Source: an uncultured Lachnospiraceae bacterium
GTDB taxonomy: Bacteria; Bacillota; Clostridia; Lachnospirales; Lachnospiraceae
Assembly: GCA_900551895.1 (NCBI GenBank)
Contig: URXX01000019.1
Location: forward strand, 1-24,295
Length of the DNA stretch: 24,295 nt
Direction: 5' to 3'
This document shows positions 16,601 through 23,428 of this stretch, in pieces (the stretch's first letter is position 1; each line of letters opens with the position of its first letter). A program made the translations under genes and the position numbers. The notes under the pieces were generated by a model. That model was not told the origin of the DNA, did not search any database, and worked only from the letters and a program-made list of their open reading frames with translations.

Positions 16601-18438
16601 CTTTATTGATTATGAAAGATACGGTTTATAAAGCAGAATTAAATATGAATGGTCAGGGAGCGCCTGAATCAGTTGTAAACGCCCGTCCTGACTTAGATAT
16701 TAATGCGGCTTCCACATGGGGAAATGCAATTATCGATTATGATAAAGCAGAATTAGAAAGAGCGGCAAAACTTCTCTTAAAAGATTACGATAAGTTAAAA
16801 GACAGTGACGGATATATGTACGATTTGGCGACAATGCTTCAGCAGGTACTGTCTAACAGCGCGCAGGAATATCAGAAAAAAATGGCAGCTGCTTTCAAAG
16901 CGAAAAACAAAGAAGAATTTAATCAATATGCGGAAACATTCTTAAGCATTATTGACAACATGGAAAAAGTGACAAGTACAAGTAAATATTACTTGCTCGG
17001 CACTTGGGTAGAACAGGCGAAAGCGTTAGCAAAAAATGCGGATGATTTTACAAAAGACTTATATGAATTTAATGCGAAAGCGTTAGTGACAACTTGGGGT
17101 TCTGTTAATCAGGCAGAAGCCGGAGGGTTAAAAGATTACTCTAACCGTCAGTGGTCAGGTTTATTAAAGGATTTCTACAAAGTGAGATGGCAGAAATGGA
17201 TTCAGGCAAGAAATGACGAATTAGACGGAAAACAGCCTGAAAACATTAATTGGTTTGAATGGGAGTGGAAATGGGCGCGAGCAAACACAGAATACACAAA
17301 CGTTCCAAACAAAGAAAACTTGAACAACTTAAATAAAATCGGAAAAACAATTTTAAGAGAATTTTCCGTAAACGGTCCAAGTACAGAGTTAGATACAGAA
17401 ACTTTGAAAGAAAAAATTGCAGAAGCAAAAGCGGTGGAAACAGATAAATACACAACATCAAGTGTAGATGCTTTGAACAAAGTAGTTGAAAAAGCAGAAA
17501 AAGTTCTTGCGGAGGCAATAAAACAGTCAGAAATTGATGATATGGTGGACGAACTTACAAAAGCAATGAAATTGGAAGAGAGAGCAAATGCGGAAGAAAG
17601 TAAAGCGGAATTTGACAAGATCATTGCAGATGTAGAAGATGAAAGCGTTTATACAGAAGACAGTTGGACAGCGTATGCCAAAGCAAAAGAAAAAGTGGAA
17701 AATGCGCTTAAAGATACAAGTGATGTGAGTAAAAAGGAAATGGAAACATTGCTTGCTGATTTGCTTAAGGCAGTTGAAAAGTTAGATAAAAATGACATTG
17801 TTGTTGAATTAGACAAAAAAGCATTAGAAGAAAAAATTGCGGAAGCAAAAGCGGTGGAAACAGATAAATACACAACATCAAGTGTAGATGCTTTGAACAA
17901 AGTAGTTGAAAAAGCAGAAAAAGTTCTTGCGGAGGCAATAAAACAGTCAGAAATTGATGATATGGTGGACGAACTTACAAAAGCAATGAAATTGGAAGAG
18001 AGAGCAAATGCGGAAGAAAGTAAAGCGGAATTTGACAAGATCATTGCAGATGTAGAAGATGAAAGCGTTTATACAGAAGACAGTTGGACAGCGTATGCCA
18101 AAGCAAAAGAAAAAGTGGAAAATGCACTTAAAGATACAAGTGATGTGAGTAAAAAGGAAATGGAAACATTGCTTGCAGACTTAAAAACGGCAGTTGACGG
18201 ATTGAAAGAAGTGGAAGCAGAAGAACCGCAGCAGCCACAGAAACCGGAAGAGCCGCAGCAGCCGGAAAAACCGGAAGTTCCACAGCAGAAACCACAACAG
18301 CCACAGCAAAAACCGGATAACAAAGTTCCTGAAACAAGCGATACAGCAAATGGATTCGGATTTATGTTATTGGCAATTATGGCAGGCGGAGTTATTGTCT
18401 TTGCAGAAACAAAAAGACGACGTGACTTAAATAAATAA
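13699..18438 (+). CDS. Secreted wall-anchored GH89 alpha-N-acetylglucosaminidase
   Basis: A 1579-residue surface enzyme. A signal peptide (MRKTVKKIVSLLLSFCLLSG, cleaved near residue 31) is followed by three discoidin/F5-8C-like regions (about 33-186, 187-343 and 344-473; the third is clearest). The GH89 unit follows: an alpha/beta part near 490-600, a barrel near 604-930 with the likely catalytic pair E789 (DPFHEGG) and E916 (TPEAS), and a helical domain to about 1225. The 127-residue gap between the acids fits family values. Two FIVAR modules (about 1235-1512), a Pro/Gln/Glu linker and VPETSDTAN with a hydrophobic helix and an RRRDLNK tail complete it. GH89 enzymes release terminal alpha-GlcNAc from mucin glycans or heparan sulfate; which one is used here is not shown. 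GGAGG stands 7 nt before the ATG. Confidence 0.9.
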   Translation: MRKTVKKIVSLLLSFCLLSGTLFSVPLKVEAREELVNVARDENVKITVNNTGSGSASDLVDGNDKTSWQQNGWSDKKDAVVDMKLAQNGTNVKKVVVKVGGNDIANRKVKVTVQRAQNGITSDWITIGEQVVTTTGDANGTVDAVFELEQAASSSDIRVVLSEPVAHDGGEVLFWPSIHEIEVYEMQEVQLSDYNNIASQAEITTDGNENQSEGKDRLVDDNDATLYKFHNAAQDAEKYINLSFGEERMMNACEIVFEHVGDKDEYSYEFTYSILGKAKGANEYTKIVDHKKANRTDNYVQGYKFDETAYTDVKIVMHSTTNSQGNGWPAVAEFRVYGAEEEIDDSASIAFKKPVHANSNQKNASRINDGSKKTMWSGEYYPGYVDIDLQENYNLDTVEIFTQEKGYSQYSIYTSMDGRDFDKLAEKTSTESCTDKGEIYQAKGKEARIIRVYMEYNSTSSAAVIKEIRATGKKSGTKVQTRPEVDVKDFKDSKYADTEEVTPEQTYEEVRGIIERRLGAEYKSWFDLKLQENPNKTGYDYFELSDKDGKVQITGNDGVSLAMGLNHYLKYFCNVNISQVGDQADMPAKIVPIGEKVHKETKVGTRYSYNYCTLSYSMAFWGEEEWRNELDWLALNGVNVVLDATAQEEVWRRFLGDLGYTHEEIKDYIAGPAYYAWAYMANLSGFGGPIHDSWFEERTELARKNQLSMRRLGMQPVLQGYSGMVPTNIREKDPTAEVIEQGTWCSFRRPDMLKTDSPSFTKYAKLFYQAQKEVYGESAHYYATDPFHEGGITGGLNPTVIAQKVLDEMLAADKDGIWIIQSWQGNPTTALLKGLEGRKEHALVLDLYAEKTPHWNETNPNEYGGGEFNDTPWVFCMLNNFGGRLGLHGHLDNLANNIPAALNSAEHMEGIGITPEASVNNPLLYDFLFETVWTDNANEELPVINLDEWLKDYAKRRYGEESQSAYESLLIMKDTVYKAELNMNGQGAPESVVNARPDLDINAASTWGNAIIDYDKAELERAAKLLLKDYDKLKDSDGYMYDLATMLQQVLSNSAQEYQKKMAAAFKAKNKEEFNQYAETFLSIIDNMEKVTSTSKYYLLGTWVEQAKALAKNADDFTKDLYEFNAKALVTTWGSVNQAEAGGLKDYSNRQWSGLLKDFYKVRWQKWIQARNDELDGKQPENINWFEWEWKWARANTEYTNVPNKENLNNLNKIGKTILREFSVNGPSTELDTETLKEKIAEAKAVETDKYTTSSVDALNKVVEKAEKVLAEAIKQSEIDDMVDELTKAMKLEERANAEESKAEFDKIIADVEDESVYTEDSWTAYAKAKEKVENALKDTSDVSKKEMETLLADLLKAVEKLDKNDIVVELDKKALEEKIAEAKAVETDKYTTSSVDALNKVVEKAEKVLAEAIKQSEIDDMVDELTKAMKLEERANAEESKAEFDKIIADVEDESVYTEDSWTAYAKAKEKVENALKDTSDVSKKEMETLLADLKTAVDGLKEVEAEEPQQPQKPEEPQQPEKPEVPQQKPQQPQQKPDNKVPETSDTANGFGFMLLAIMAGGVIVFAETKRRRDLNK
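17408..18176 (+). repeat. 420-bp-period direct repeat encoding two FIVAR modules
   Basis: The 349 bases at 17408-17756 recur at 17828-18176 with only two mismatches (17421/17841 and 17706/18126). The ends diverge. The period of 420 bp equals 140 codons and keeps the frame, giving two nearly identical helical spacer modules between the enzyme and the wall anchor. Confidence 0.95.
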
Positions 18439-18457
18439 AAACTTCATCAGAAGAGAA

Positions 18458-18493
18458 AATGGGGATAGAATGACCGTTCTATCCTCATTTTTT
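18458..18493 (+). terminator. Rho-independent terminator after the GH89 gene
   Basis: GGATAGAA (18463-18470) pairs with TTCTATCC (18477-18484) around a 6-nt loop. The stem is extended outward by five further pairs including one G-T, and a run of T follows to 18493. It insulates proC from the GH89 transcript. Confidence 0.9.
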
Positions 18494-18506
18494 ATCGATG
18501 AAAATC

Positions 18507-18563
18507 TTGACAGAAGGAATGAAAAATGATATATTGTATACAAATAAAACTAATGTATACATT
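18507..18563 (+). promoter_or_regulatory. proC promoter with two TGTATACA palindromes
   Basis: TTGACA (18507-18512), exactly 17 bp and TATATT (18530-18535) form a strong promoter. ATTGTATACAAA (18533-18544) overlaps the -10 box and AATGTATACATT (18552-18563) lies just past the start of transcription. Centres are 19 bp apart, against 14 bp at gntR. Matching palindromes at both promoters indicate one regulator, most likely the GntR protein encoded at 12886-13533. Confidence 0.82.
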
Positions 18564-18586
18564 TAAAATGAAAGGAAGAATGGAAA

Positions 18587-19381
18587 ATGAAATTAGGATT
18601 TATCGGTGCCGGAAATATGGCAAAAGCGATGATGGGCGGAATTTTAAAGAACGGAATTTTAACTGCTGAAGAAGTAATTGCTTCTGATATGTATGTTTTA
18701 GGATTGGAAAAAACAAAAGAAGAATTAGGTATTCATGTAACAACAGACAATAAAGAAGTGGCAACAAAAGCAGAAATCGTTGTCTTATCAGTAAAACCAC
18801 AGTTCTATGCAGATGTAATTGACGAAATCAAAGACTGTATTACAGAGAACCAGATTATCGTTACAATCGCACCGGGCAAAACTTTAGAATATCTTGCAGA
18901 CGCATTCGGACATCCGGTAAAAATCGTCCGTACAATGCCAAATACACCGGCGTTAGTTGGAGAAGGAATTACAGGTGTTTGTCATAACGATTTAGTGACA
19001 AAAGAAGAATTAGATACAGTATGCAATATTTTGAGCGGATTTGGTAAAGCGGAAGTATTAAGTGAAAAACTTATGGATGTTGTCGTATCTGTAAGCGGAA
19101 GTTCACCTGCATATGTATTTATGTTTATCGAAGCAATGGCAGATGCGGCAGTTGCTGACGGAATGCCAAGACAGCAGGCATATAAATTTGCGGCACAGGC
19201 AGTTATGGGAAGCGCAAAAATGGTATTGGAAACAGGAAAACATCCGGGTGAATTAAAAGATATGGTTTGTTCACCGGGAGGAACAACAATCGAAGCGGTT
19301 CGCGTATTAGAAGAAAAAGGATTTAGAAGCAGTGTGATCGAGGCAATGAAAGCCTGTGTAAAAATTGCAAAAGGATTATAA
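18587..19381 (+). CDS. proC: Pyrroline-5-carboxylate reductase
   Basis: A 264-residue NAD(P)H-dependent enzyme that reduces pyrroline-5-carboxylate to L-proline, the last step of proline synthesis and the step after HypD. The Rossmann motif GFIGAGNMA is at residues 4-12. The family signature is near residues 215-250 (GELKDMVCSPGGTTIEAV), with SVKPQ near 66 and RTMPNTPALVGEG near 113. Length is normal. AAAGGA stands 10 nt before the ATG. It is a single-gene unit, bounded by terminators at 18458-18493 and 19392-19435. The promoter has the palindromes found at gntR, which ties it to the hydroxyproline locus rather than to general biosynthesis alone. Confidence 0.96.
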   Translation: MKLGFIGAGNMAKAMMGGILKNGILTAEEVIASDMYVLGLEKTKEELGIHVTTDNKEVATKAEIVVLSVKPQFYADVIDEIKDCITENQIIVTIAPGKTLEYLADAFGHPVKIVRTMPNTPALVGEGITGVCHNDLVTKEELDTVCNILSGFGKAEVLSEKLMDVVVSVSGSSPAYVFMFIEAMADAAVADGMPRQQAYKFAAQAVMGSAKMVLETGKHPGELKDMVCSPGGTTIEAVRVLEEKGFRSSVIEAMKACVKIAKGL

Positions 19382-19391
19382 GAAATAAGAC

Positions 19392-19435
19392 AACTTCTTT
19401 CATCACAGAGTGGTGGAAGAAGTTATTTAATTTTT
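19392..19435 (+). terminator. Terminator after proC
   Basis: A 15-bp stem pairs 19392-19406 (AACTTCTTTCATCAC) with 19410-19424 (GTGGTGGAAGAAGTT), including two G-T pairs, around a 3-nt loop, followed by a T-rich stretch to 19435. Confidence 0.85.
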
Positions 19436-19480
19436 GGAGAGAATGGGATATAATATAGGGAAAGTGATAAGGAGGTATAT

Positions 19481-20476
19481 ATGAGTTATATTGCAGATGA
19501 AAAAAGATATGAAAAGATGAATTATTTTCGCAGTGGAAACAGCGGGTTAAAATTGCCGGCAGTTTCGTTGGGGTTATGGCACAATTTCGGAACGAATGAC
19601 TCTTTTGAAAACATGGTAAATATGTGTGAAACAGCATTTGACTGTGGAATTACACATTTTGATTTGGCAAATAATTATGGTCCGAAAAACGGGAGTGCGG
19701 AAGAAAACTTTGGAAAAATTATTAACGGAGAGTTAAAACCATATCGAAATGAACTTGTTATCAGTACAAAAGCGGGATACGAAATGTGGGACGGTCCATA
19801 TGGAAACTGGGGCAGCAGAAAATATATGTTATCCAGTTTGGACGATAGCCTGCGCAGAATGGGATTGGATTATGTAGATATTTTCTATCATCATCGAATG
19901 GATCCGGCAACTCCTCTTGAAGAGAGTATGTTGGCGCTTGATACGGCAGTAAAACAGGGAAAAGCGCTGTATGCGGGGATTTCTAATTATGATGCCAAGA
20001 CAACAAAGAGAGCAATGGAAATTTTAAAAGAATTGAGATGCCCGTTTATTATCAATCAGGTGAGATATTCTATTTTTGACCGTTGGATAGAGGAGGACGG
20101 ATTGAAAACATTTGCGGCGGAAAACGGTTGTGGATTAATTGCTTTCAGCCCGCTGGCACAGGGACTTTTAACGGATAAGTATTTGCACGGTATTCCGGAG
20201 AACAGCAGAATAAAAAAAGACGGAAGATTTTTGAAAGAAAGTGCAATTACAAAGGAACGTCTTGAGCAAATCGAAGCATTAAATCAGATTGCGAAAGAGC
20301 GTGGACAGACATTGGCACAAATGGCATTATCGTGGGTAATTCGTGACGGTGATGTAACAAGCGTGCTGATTGGAGCATCCTCACCTGAGCAGATTAGAGA
20401 GAATGTGAAGATAGTGGAAAACACAGCGTTTACGCAAGAAGAACTGGATGCCATTGACACCATTTCTAAAAAATAA
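19481..20476 (+). CDS. yghZ: Aldo/keto reductase, YghZ (L-glyceraldehyde 3-phosphate reductase) type
   Basis: A 331-residue NADPH-dependent reductase of the AKR14 group. It aligns closely by eye with E. coli YghZ: SLGLWHNFG near 29, HFDLANNYG near 59, GSAEENFG near 71, and GVISTKAG-like LVISTKAGY near 92. The catalytic tetrad is D61, Y66, K97 and H138. The cofactor region near residue 300 (SVLIGASSPEQI) is also conserved. YghZ reduces L-glyceraldehyde 3-phosphate and methylglyoxal, so detoxification of reactive aldehydes is likely. Its native substrate here is not shown. A full AAGGAGGT ribosome site precedes the ATG, and TATAAT lies at 19449-19454. It stands alone between terminators. Confidence 0.92.
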   Translation: MSYIADEKRYEKMNYFRSGNSGLKLPAVSLGLWHNFGTNDSFENMVNMCETAFDCGITHFDLANNYGPKNGSAEENFGKIINGELKPYRNELVISTKAGYEMWDGPYGNWGSRKYMLSSLDDSLRRMGLDYVDIFYHHRMDPATPLEESMLALDTAVKQGKALYAGISNYDAKTTKRAMEILKELRCPFIINQVRYSIFDRWIEEDGLKTFAAENGCGLIAFSPLAQGLLTDKYLHGIPENSRIKKDGRFLKESAITKERLEQIEALNQIAKERGQTLAQMALSWVIRDGDVTSVLIGASSPEQIRENVKIVENTAFTQEELDAIDTISKK

Positions 20477-20488
20477 GATGATTTTTCG

Positions 20489-20514
20489 GAGAGGGAATTT
20501 CCCTCTCTGTTTTT
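20489..20514 (+). terminator. Terminator after the aldo/keto reductase
   Basis: GAGAGGG (20489-20495) pairs with CCCTCTC (20501-20507) around a 5-nt loop, followed by TGTTTTT (to 20514). Confidence 0.85.
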
Positions 20515-20576
20515 GTGTCAACATATTTCTATTCTTTTGAACATAGTTTAGTGATAAAAGGAATAGGGGATGTATA

Positions 20577-21356
20577 ATGAGATTTACAAAAATGCAGGCA
20601 TTGGGAAATGATTACATTTACATCAATGCAATGGAAGAAAGGATAGAAAATCCTTCAGAATTGTCAAGAAAATTAAGTGACAGACATTTTGGTGTGGGAG
20701 GAGACGGAGTGATTTTTATTGACTTTTCGGAGAAGGCAGATGTAAAAATGCGTATGTATAATGCGGACGGAACGGAAGGAAAACTTTGCGGAAATGGCGT
20801 TCGGTGTGTGGCAAAGTATGTATATGACAATGAATTGGTGAGAAATGAAAAAATTAAAATAGAAACTTGTAACAGGATAATAGAAACTAAAATATTTCTT
20901 AAGAAAGATAAAAATATTATTACTGCAGATGTGGGAGAGGCAATTATCGAAGAGAAAAACAGGAAAATAATTATAGGAAAAAGGGAATACAGTTCAGATT
21001 ATATTTCTATAGATAACCCTCATTTAGTTGTTTATGTAGATAATGTAGACGAGATAAATATGAAGGAGTGGAGAGATTACGCACGATTTAATGTGGAGTT
21101 TGTATCTGTGATAGACAGAGGGAAAATAAGGATGCGTGTGCGGGAGAGAGGAACGGGGGAAACAATGGCGTGTGGAACGGGAGCGTGTGCAGCGGTGGTT
21201 TCCTCCATAATGAGAAATTATGTGGATAACTGTGTGGAAGTAAATATGGAGGGTGGAAATATATTTATCGAGGGAAAAAAAGAAAACGGTCATATATATA
21301 TGACCGGAGAGGCAAAAACTGTGTTTGAGGGGGAGATTGATGTATGTTCACTATAA
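20577..21356 (+). CDS. dapF: Diaminopimelate epimerase
   Basis: A 259-residue, cofactor-free racemase-type enzyme that converts LL- to meso-diaminopimelate for lysine and peptidoglycan. The two catalytic cysteines are C71 in GKLCGNGVRC and C199 in ACGTGACA. The start RFTKMQALGNDYI and the HFGVGGDG region near 37 are standard. It is slightly short of the usual 270-280 residues, with no key part missing. Its end overlaps dapL by 13 bp, which suggests coupled translation. I see a weak ribosome site (AGGGGA) and no clear promoter in 20515-20576. Confidence 0.95.
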   Translation: MRFTKMQALGNDYIYINAMEERIENPSELSRKLSDRHFGVGGDGVIFIDFSEKADVKMRMYNADGTEGKLCGNGVRCVAKYVYDNELVRNEKIKIETCNRIIETKIFLKKDKNIITADVGEAIIEEKNRKIIIGKREYSSDYISIDNPHLVVYVDNVDEINMKEWRDYARFNVEFVSVIDRGKIRMRVRERGTGETMACGTGACAAVVSSIMRNYVDNCVEVNMEGGNIFIEGKKENGHIYMTGEAKTVFEGEIDVCSL

Positions 21357-22564
21357 ATGAAACATATTTATCGCTGCCTTATCATTATTTGTTTGCGGAG
21401 GTGCGAAAGAGGGCGGAAGAGTATAAAAGAGCAAATCCGAAAGTCGAATTGATACAACTTGGTATCGGGGACGTAACGCTTCCTCTTGTGCCTGCCGTTG
21501 TGGAGGCGATGCACAAGGCAGTGGAGGAAATGGGAAGGAAGGAAACTTTTAGGGGATACGGGGGCAGTCAGGGATATGAATTTTTGCGGAATGCCATAGC
21601 AGAAAACGATTATAAAAAACGGGGATGCGATATAAGTGCAGATGAAATTTTTATATCGGACGGCGCTAAAAGTGATATCGGAAATTTGCAGGAAATATTT
21701 GGACGGGAAAATAAGGTGGCGGTCTGTAATCCGATATATCCGGTCTATACGGATATTAATATTATGGCGGGGAGAGCAGGAGAATATGATTTTAGATTGA
21801 ATAGGTGGAGAAATATCATTTATATGGATTGCACAAAAGAAACGGAATTTCTTCCGGAAATACCGAAGCGTACACCTGATATGATTTATTTATGCTTTCC
21901 GAATAACCCTACGGGAGCAGTGATGAAAAAGGAACAGTTGCAGGAATGGGTTGATTATGCAAATCAGGTTGGAGCGGTTATTTTTTATGACAGCGCTTAT
22001 GAGGGATATATTTCAGAGAAAAACGTACCCCATACAATTTATGAGTGTGACGGGGCGAAAACGTGTGCCATTGAGGTGAGAAGTTTCTCAAAAAAGGCAG
22101 GGTTTACAGGACTGCGGCTCGGAGCAACCGTTATTCCAAAAGAAATGAAAAGAAAAGGAGTAACTTTACATTCTCTTTGGGCAAGGCGGCAGGAAACAAA
22201 ATACAATGGAACGTCCTATATTGTGCAGAGGGCGGGAGAGGCAGTGTATACAAAAGAGGGAGAAAAACAGATTGGGGAGCAGATTAAATACTATATGGAT
22301 AATGCACGAAAAATACAGACAGAATTATCTGTGTTAGGTTATGAGGTTACAGGTGGGAAAAACTCACCGTATATATGGTTAAAAACTCCTCATCATATGA
22401 AATCATGGGAATTTTTTACTTATCTTCTGGAAAATGCAAATGTAGTCGGGACTTCCGGTGTAGGTTTTGGTACGGCGGGGGAAGGATATTTTAGATTGAC
22501 AGGATTTGGAAGTAAAGAAGATACGGAAAGGGCTTTAGAACGAATAAGTGCGTTGCCTTTATAG
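21344..22564 (+). CDS. dapL: LL-diaminopimelate aminotransferase
   Basis: A 406-residue PLP enzyme that makes LL-diaminopimelate directly from tetrahydrodipicolinate and glutamate, the substrate for DapF encoded just upstream. Signature pieces are QLGIGDVTLPL near 38, FRGYGGSQGYEFLR near 69, FPNNPTGAV near 185, YDSAYEGYI near 215 and SFSKKAGFTG with the Schiff-base lysine K250. Length matches DapL. The ATG lies inside dapF, 13 bp before its stop, so the two are likely co-translated. DapL is the usual route in Clostridia lacking DapC/E. The 3' end overlaps the convergent MerR gene by 6 bp, leaving no room for a separate terminator. Confidence 0.96.
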   Translation: MFTINETYLSLPYHYLFAEVRKRAEEYKRANPKVELIQLGIGDVTLPLVPAVVEAMHKAVEEMGRKETFRGYGGSQGYEFLRNAIAENDYKKRGCDISADEIFISDGAKSDIGNLQEIFGRENKVAVCNPIYPVYTDINIMAGRAGEYDFRLNRWRNIIYMDCTKETEFLPEIPKRTPDMIYLCFPNNPTGAVMKKEQLQEWVDYANQVGAVIFYDSAYEGYISEKNVPHTIYECDGAKTCAIEVRSFSKKAGFTGLRLGATVIPKEMKRKGVTLHSLWARRQETKYNGTSYIVQRAGEAVYTKEGEKQIGEQIKYYMDNARKIQTELSVLGYEVTGGKNSPYIWLKTPHHMKSWEFFTYLLENANVVGTSGVGFGTAGEGYFRLTGFGSKEDTERALERISALPL

Positions 22565-23350
22565 ACAGCGCACTTGCAATTCCGTAATATGCTCTTCTGT
22601 GTTGTTCGACTGATGAATATCAATCCAAAGTAATTCTCGGACAGGACCTATCGGAGTGAGTTGATGTTCTTTTGCGTACTGCAATAATTTAGGAATGTAA
22701 ATGGCATTTTTTTTCGTTTTTCCCTTGTAGCAGATGGTGAGGTAATCACCCTCCTCAATATATTCCTTTCCGTTTCTATCTATTATAAAAACATTTTTAT
22801 AGTCACAAAAAAGTTTCTTGTTGATGCTTTCAAGAGATATGGAAGAACCAATTCTGTTATTGCCGATAATGTATAAGCGGTCTTTGTCTTTATTGAGAAG
22901 TTGCTTGATGAGCATATCCATTTCTTCATCTGTTTTGTATGGAGAATGTATAACATGACAGCATCTTCGTTTGAAATGTACTTTTCGTATCGCTCCGATT
23001 GGTTGTAAGATTGCTTCCTGCACGGTGTGGAGACGTTCTTCTACATTTTCTTTTAAGTTGGTGAGCGTATTCAATTTTTCGGTAATGACGGTTAGTTCGT
23101 CGGTAAGCAGTTGTTCAGTCGAGTGAATGGTTCTGTTGTTTAAATATTCTTTTATCTGTTCCATAGAAAATCCGAGACTACGTAAATCACGGATGACGTT
23201 CAGACGCCAAAGGTCGTTTAAACTGTATAGGCGGTAGCCTTTCTCGCTTCTTGTCGGTGAAAGTATGCCGAGTGTTTCATAATAACGTAAAGAGTCCGTA
23301 CCTATATGATACAATTTTGAAATTTCTCCAATGTGGTAATATTTTTTCAT
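22559..23350 (-). CDS. MerR-family regulator with GyrI-like effector domain
   Basis: A 263-residue regulator. Residues 4-70 form the MerR winged helix (HIGEISKLYHIGTDSLRYYE, then GILSPTRSEKGYRLYSLNDL). A coiled-coil linker spans about 75-112. Residues 118-263 fit the GyrI-like multidrug-binding domain of BmrR-type activators (LQYAKEHQL, GPVRELLWID and EEHITELQV). AAAGGAG lies 7 nt before the ATG. It is divergent from the YitT-like gene, and the shared 78-bp region carries a classic MerR promoter. The effector is probably an organic or cationic compound; this is inference from the domain type. Confidence 0.93.
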   Translation of the reverse strand: MKKYYHIGEISKLYHIGTDSLRYYETLGILSPTRSEKGYRLYSLNDLWRLNVIRDLRSLGFSMEQIKEYLNNRTIHSTEQLLTDELTVITEKLNTLTNLKENVEERLHTVQEAILQPIGAIRKVHFKRRCCHVIHSPYKTDEEMDMLIKQLLNKDKDRLYIIGNNRIGSSISLESINKKLFCDYKNVFIIDRNGKEYIEEGDYLTICYKGKTKKNAIYIPKLLQYAKEHQLTPIGPVRELLWIDIHQSNNTEEHITELQVRCL

Positions 23351-23375
23351 AGTTGGTCTCCTTTGAAAAAAAGTG

Positions 23376-23415
23376 TTGACCTTAGTATTATACTAAGGTT
23401 TACTATGAATTGCAA
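23376..23415. promoter_or_regulatory. Overlapping divergent promoters with MerR operator (19-bp spacer)
   Basis: Plus strand: TTGACC (23376-23381), a 19-bp spacer and TACTAT (23401-23406). The over-long spacer is the hallmark of MerR-activated promoters. It holds most of a perfect palindrome CCTTAGTATTATACTAAGG (23380-23398). Minus strand: TTGCAA (23410-23415), 17 bp and TATAAT (23387-23392), the regulator's own promoter, whose -10 lies within the palindrome. The layout predicts activation of the YitT-like gene and autorepression of merR. Confidence 0.88.
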
Positions 23416-23428
23416 AGGAGGACGTCAA

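Noticed and set aside
17202..18349. Several long minus-strand open frames rich in Ser, Phe and Cys under the FIVAR and Pro-rich region
   Set aside because: They mirror the low-complexity repeats of the GH89 gene; no start signals and the same frame repeats with the duplication.
22243..22254. GTGTATACAAAA inside dapL resembling the GntR site
   Set aside because: Single, imperfect, within coding sequence and without a paired palindrome or promoter.
23333..23428. Upstream extension of the YitT-like frame
   Set aside because: It would run through the MerR promoter and palindrome, while ATG 23429 has an excellent ribosome site.
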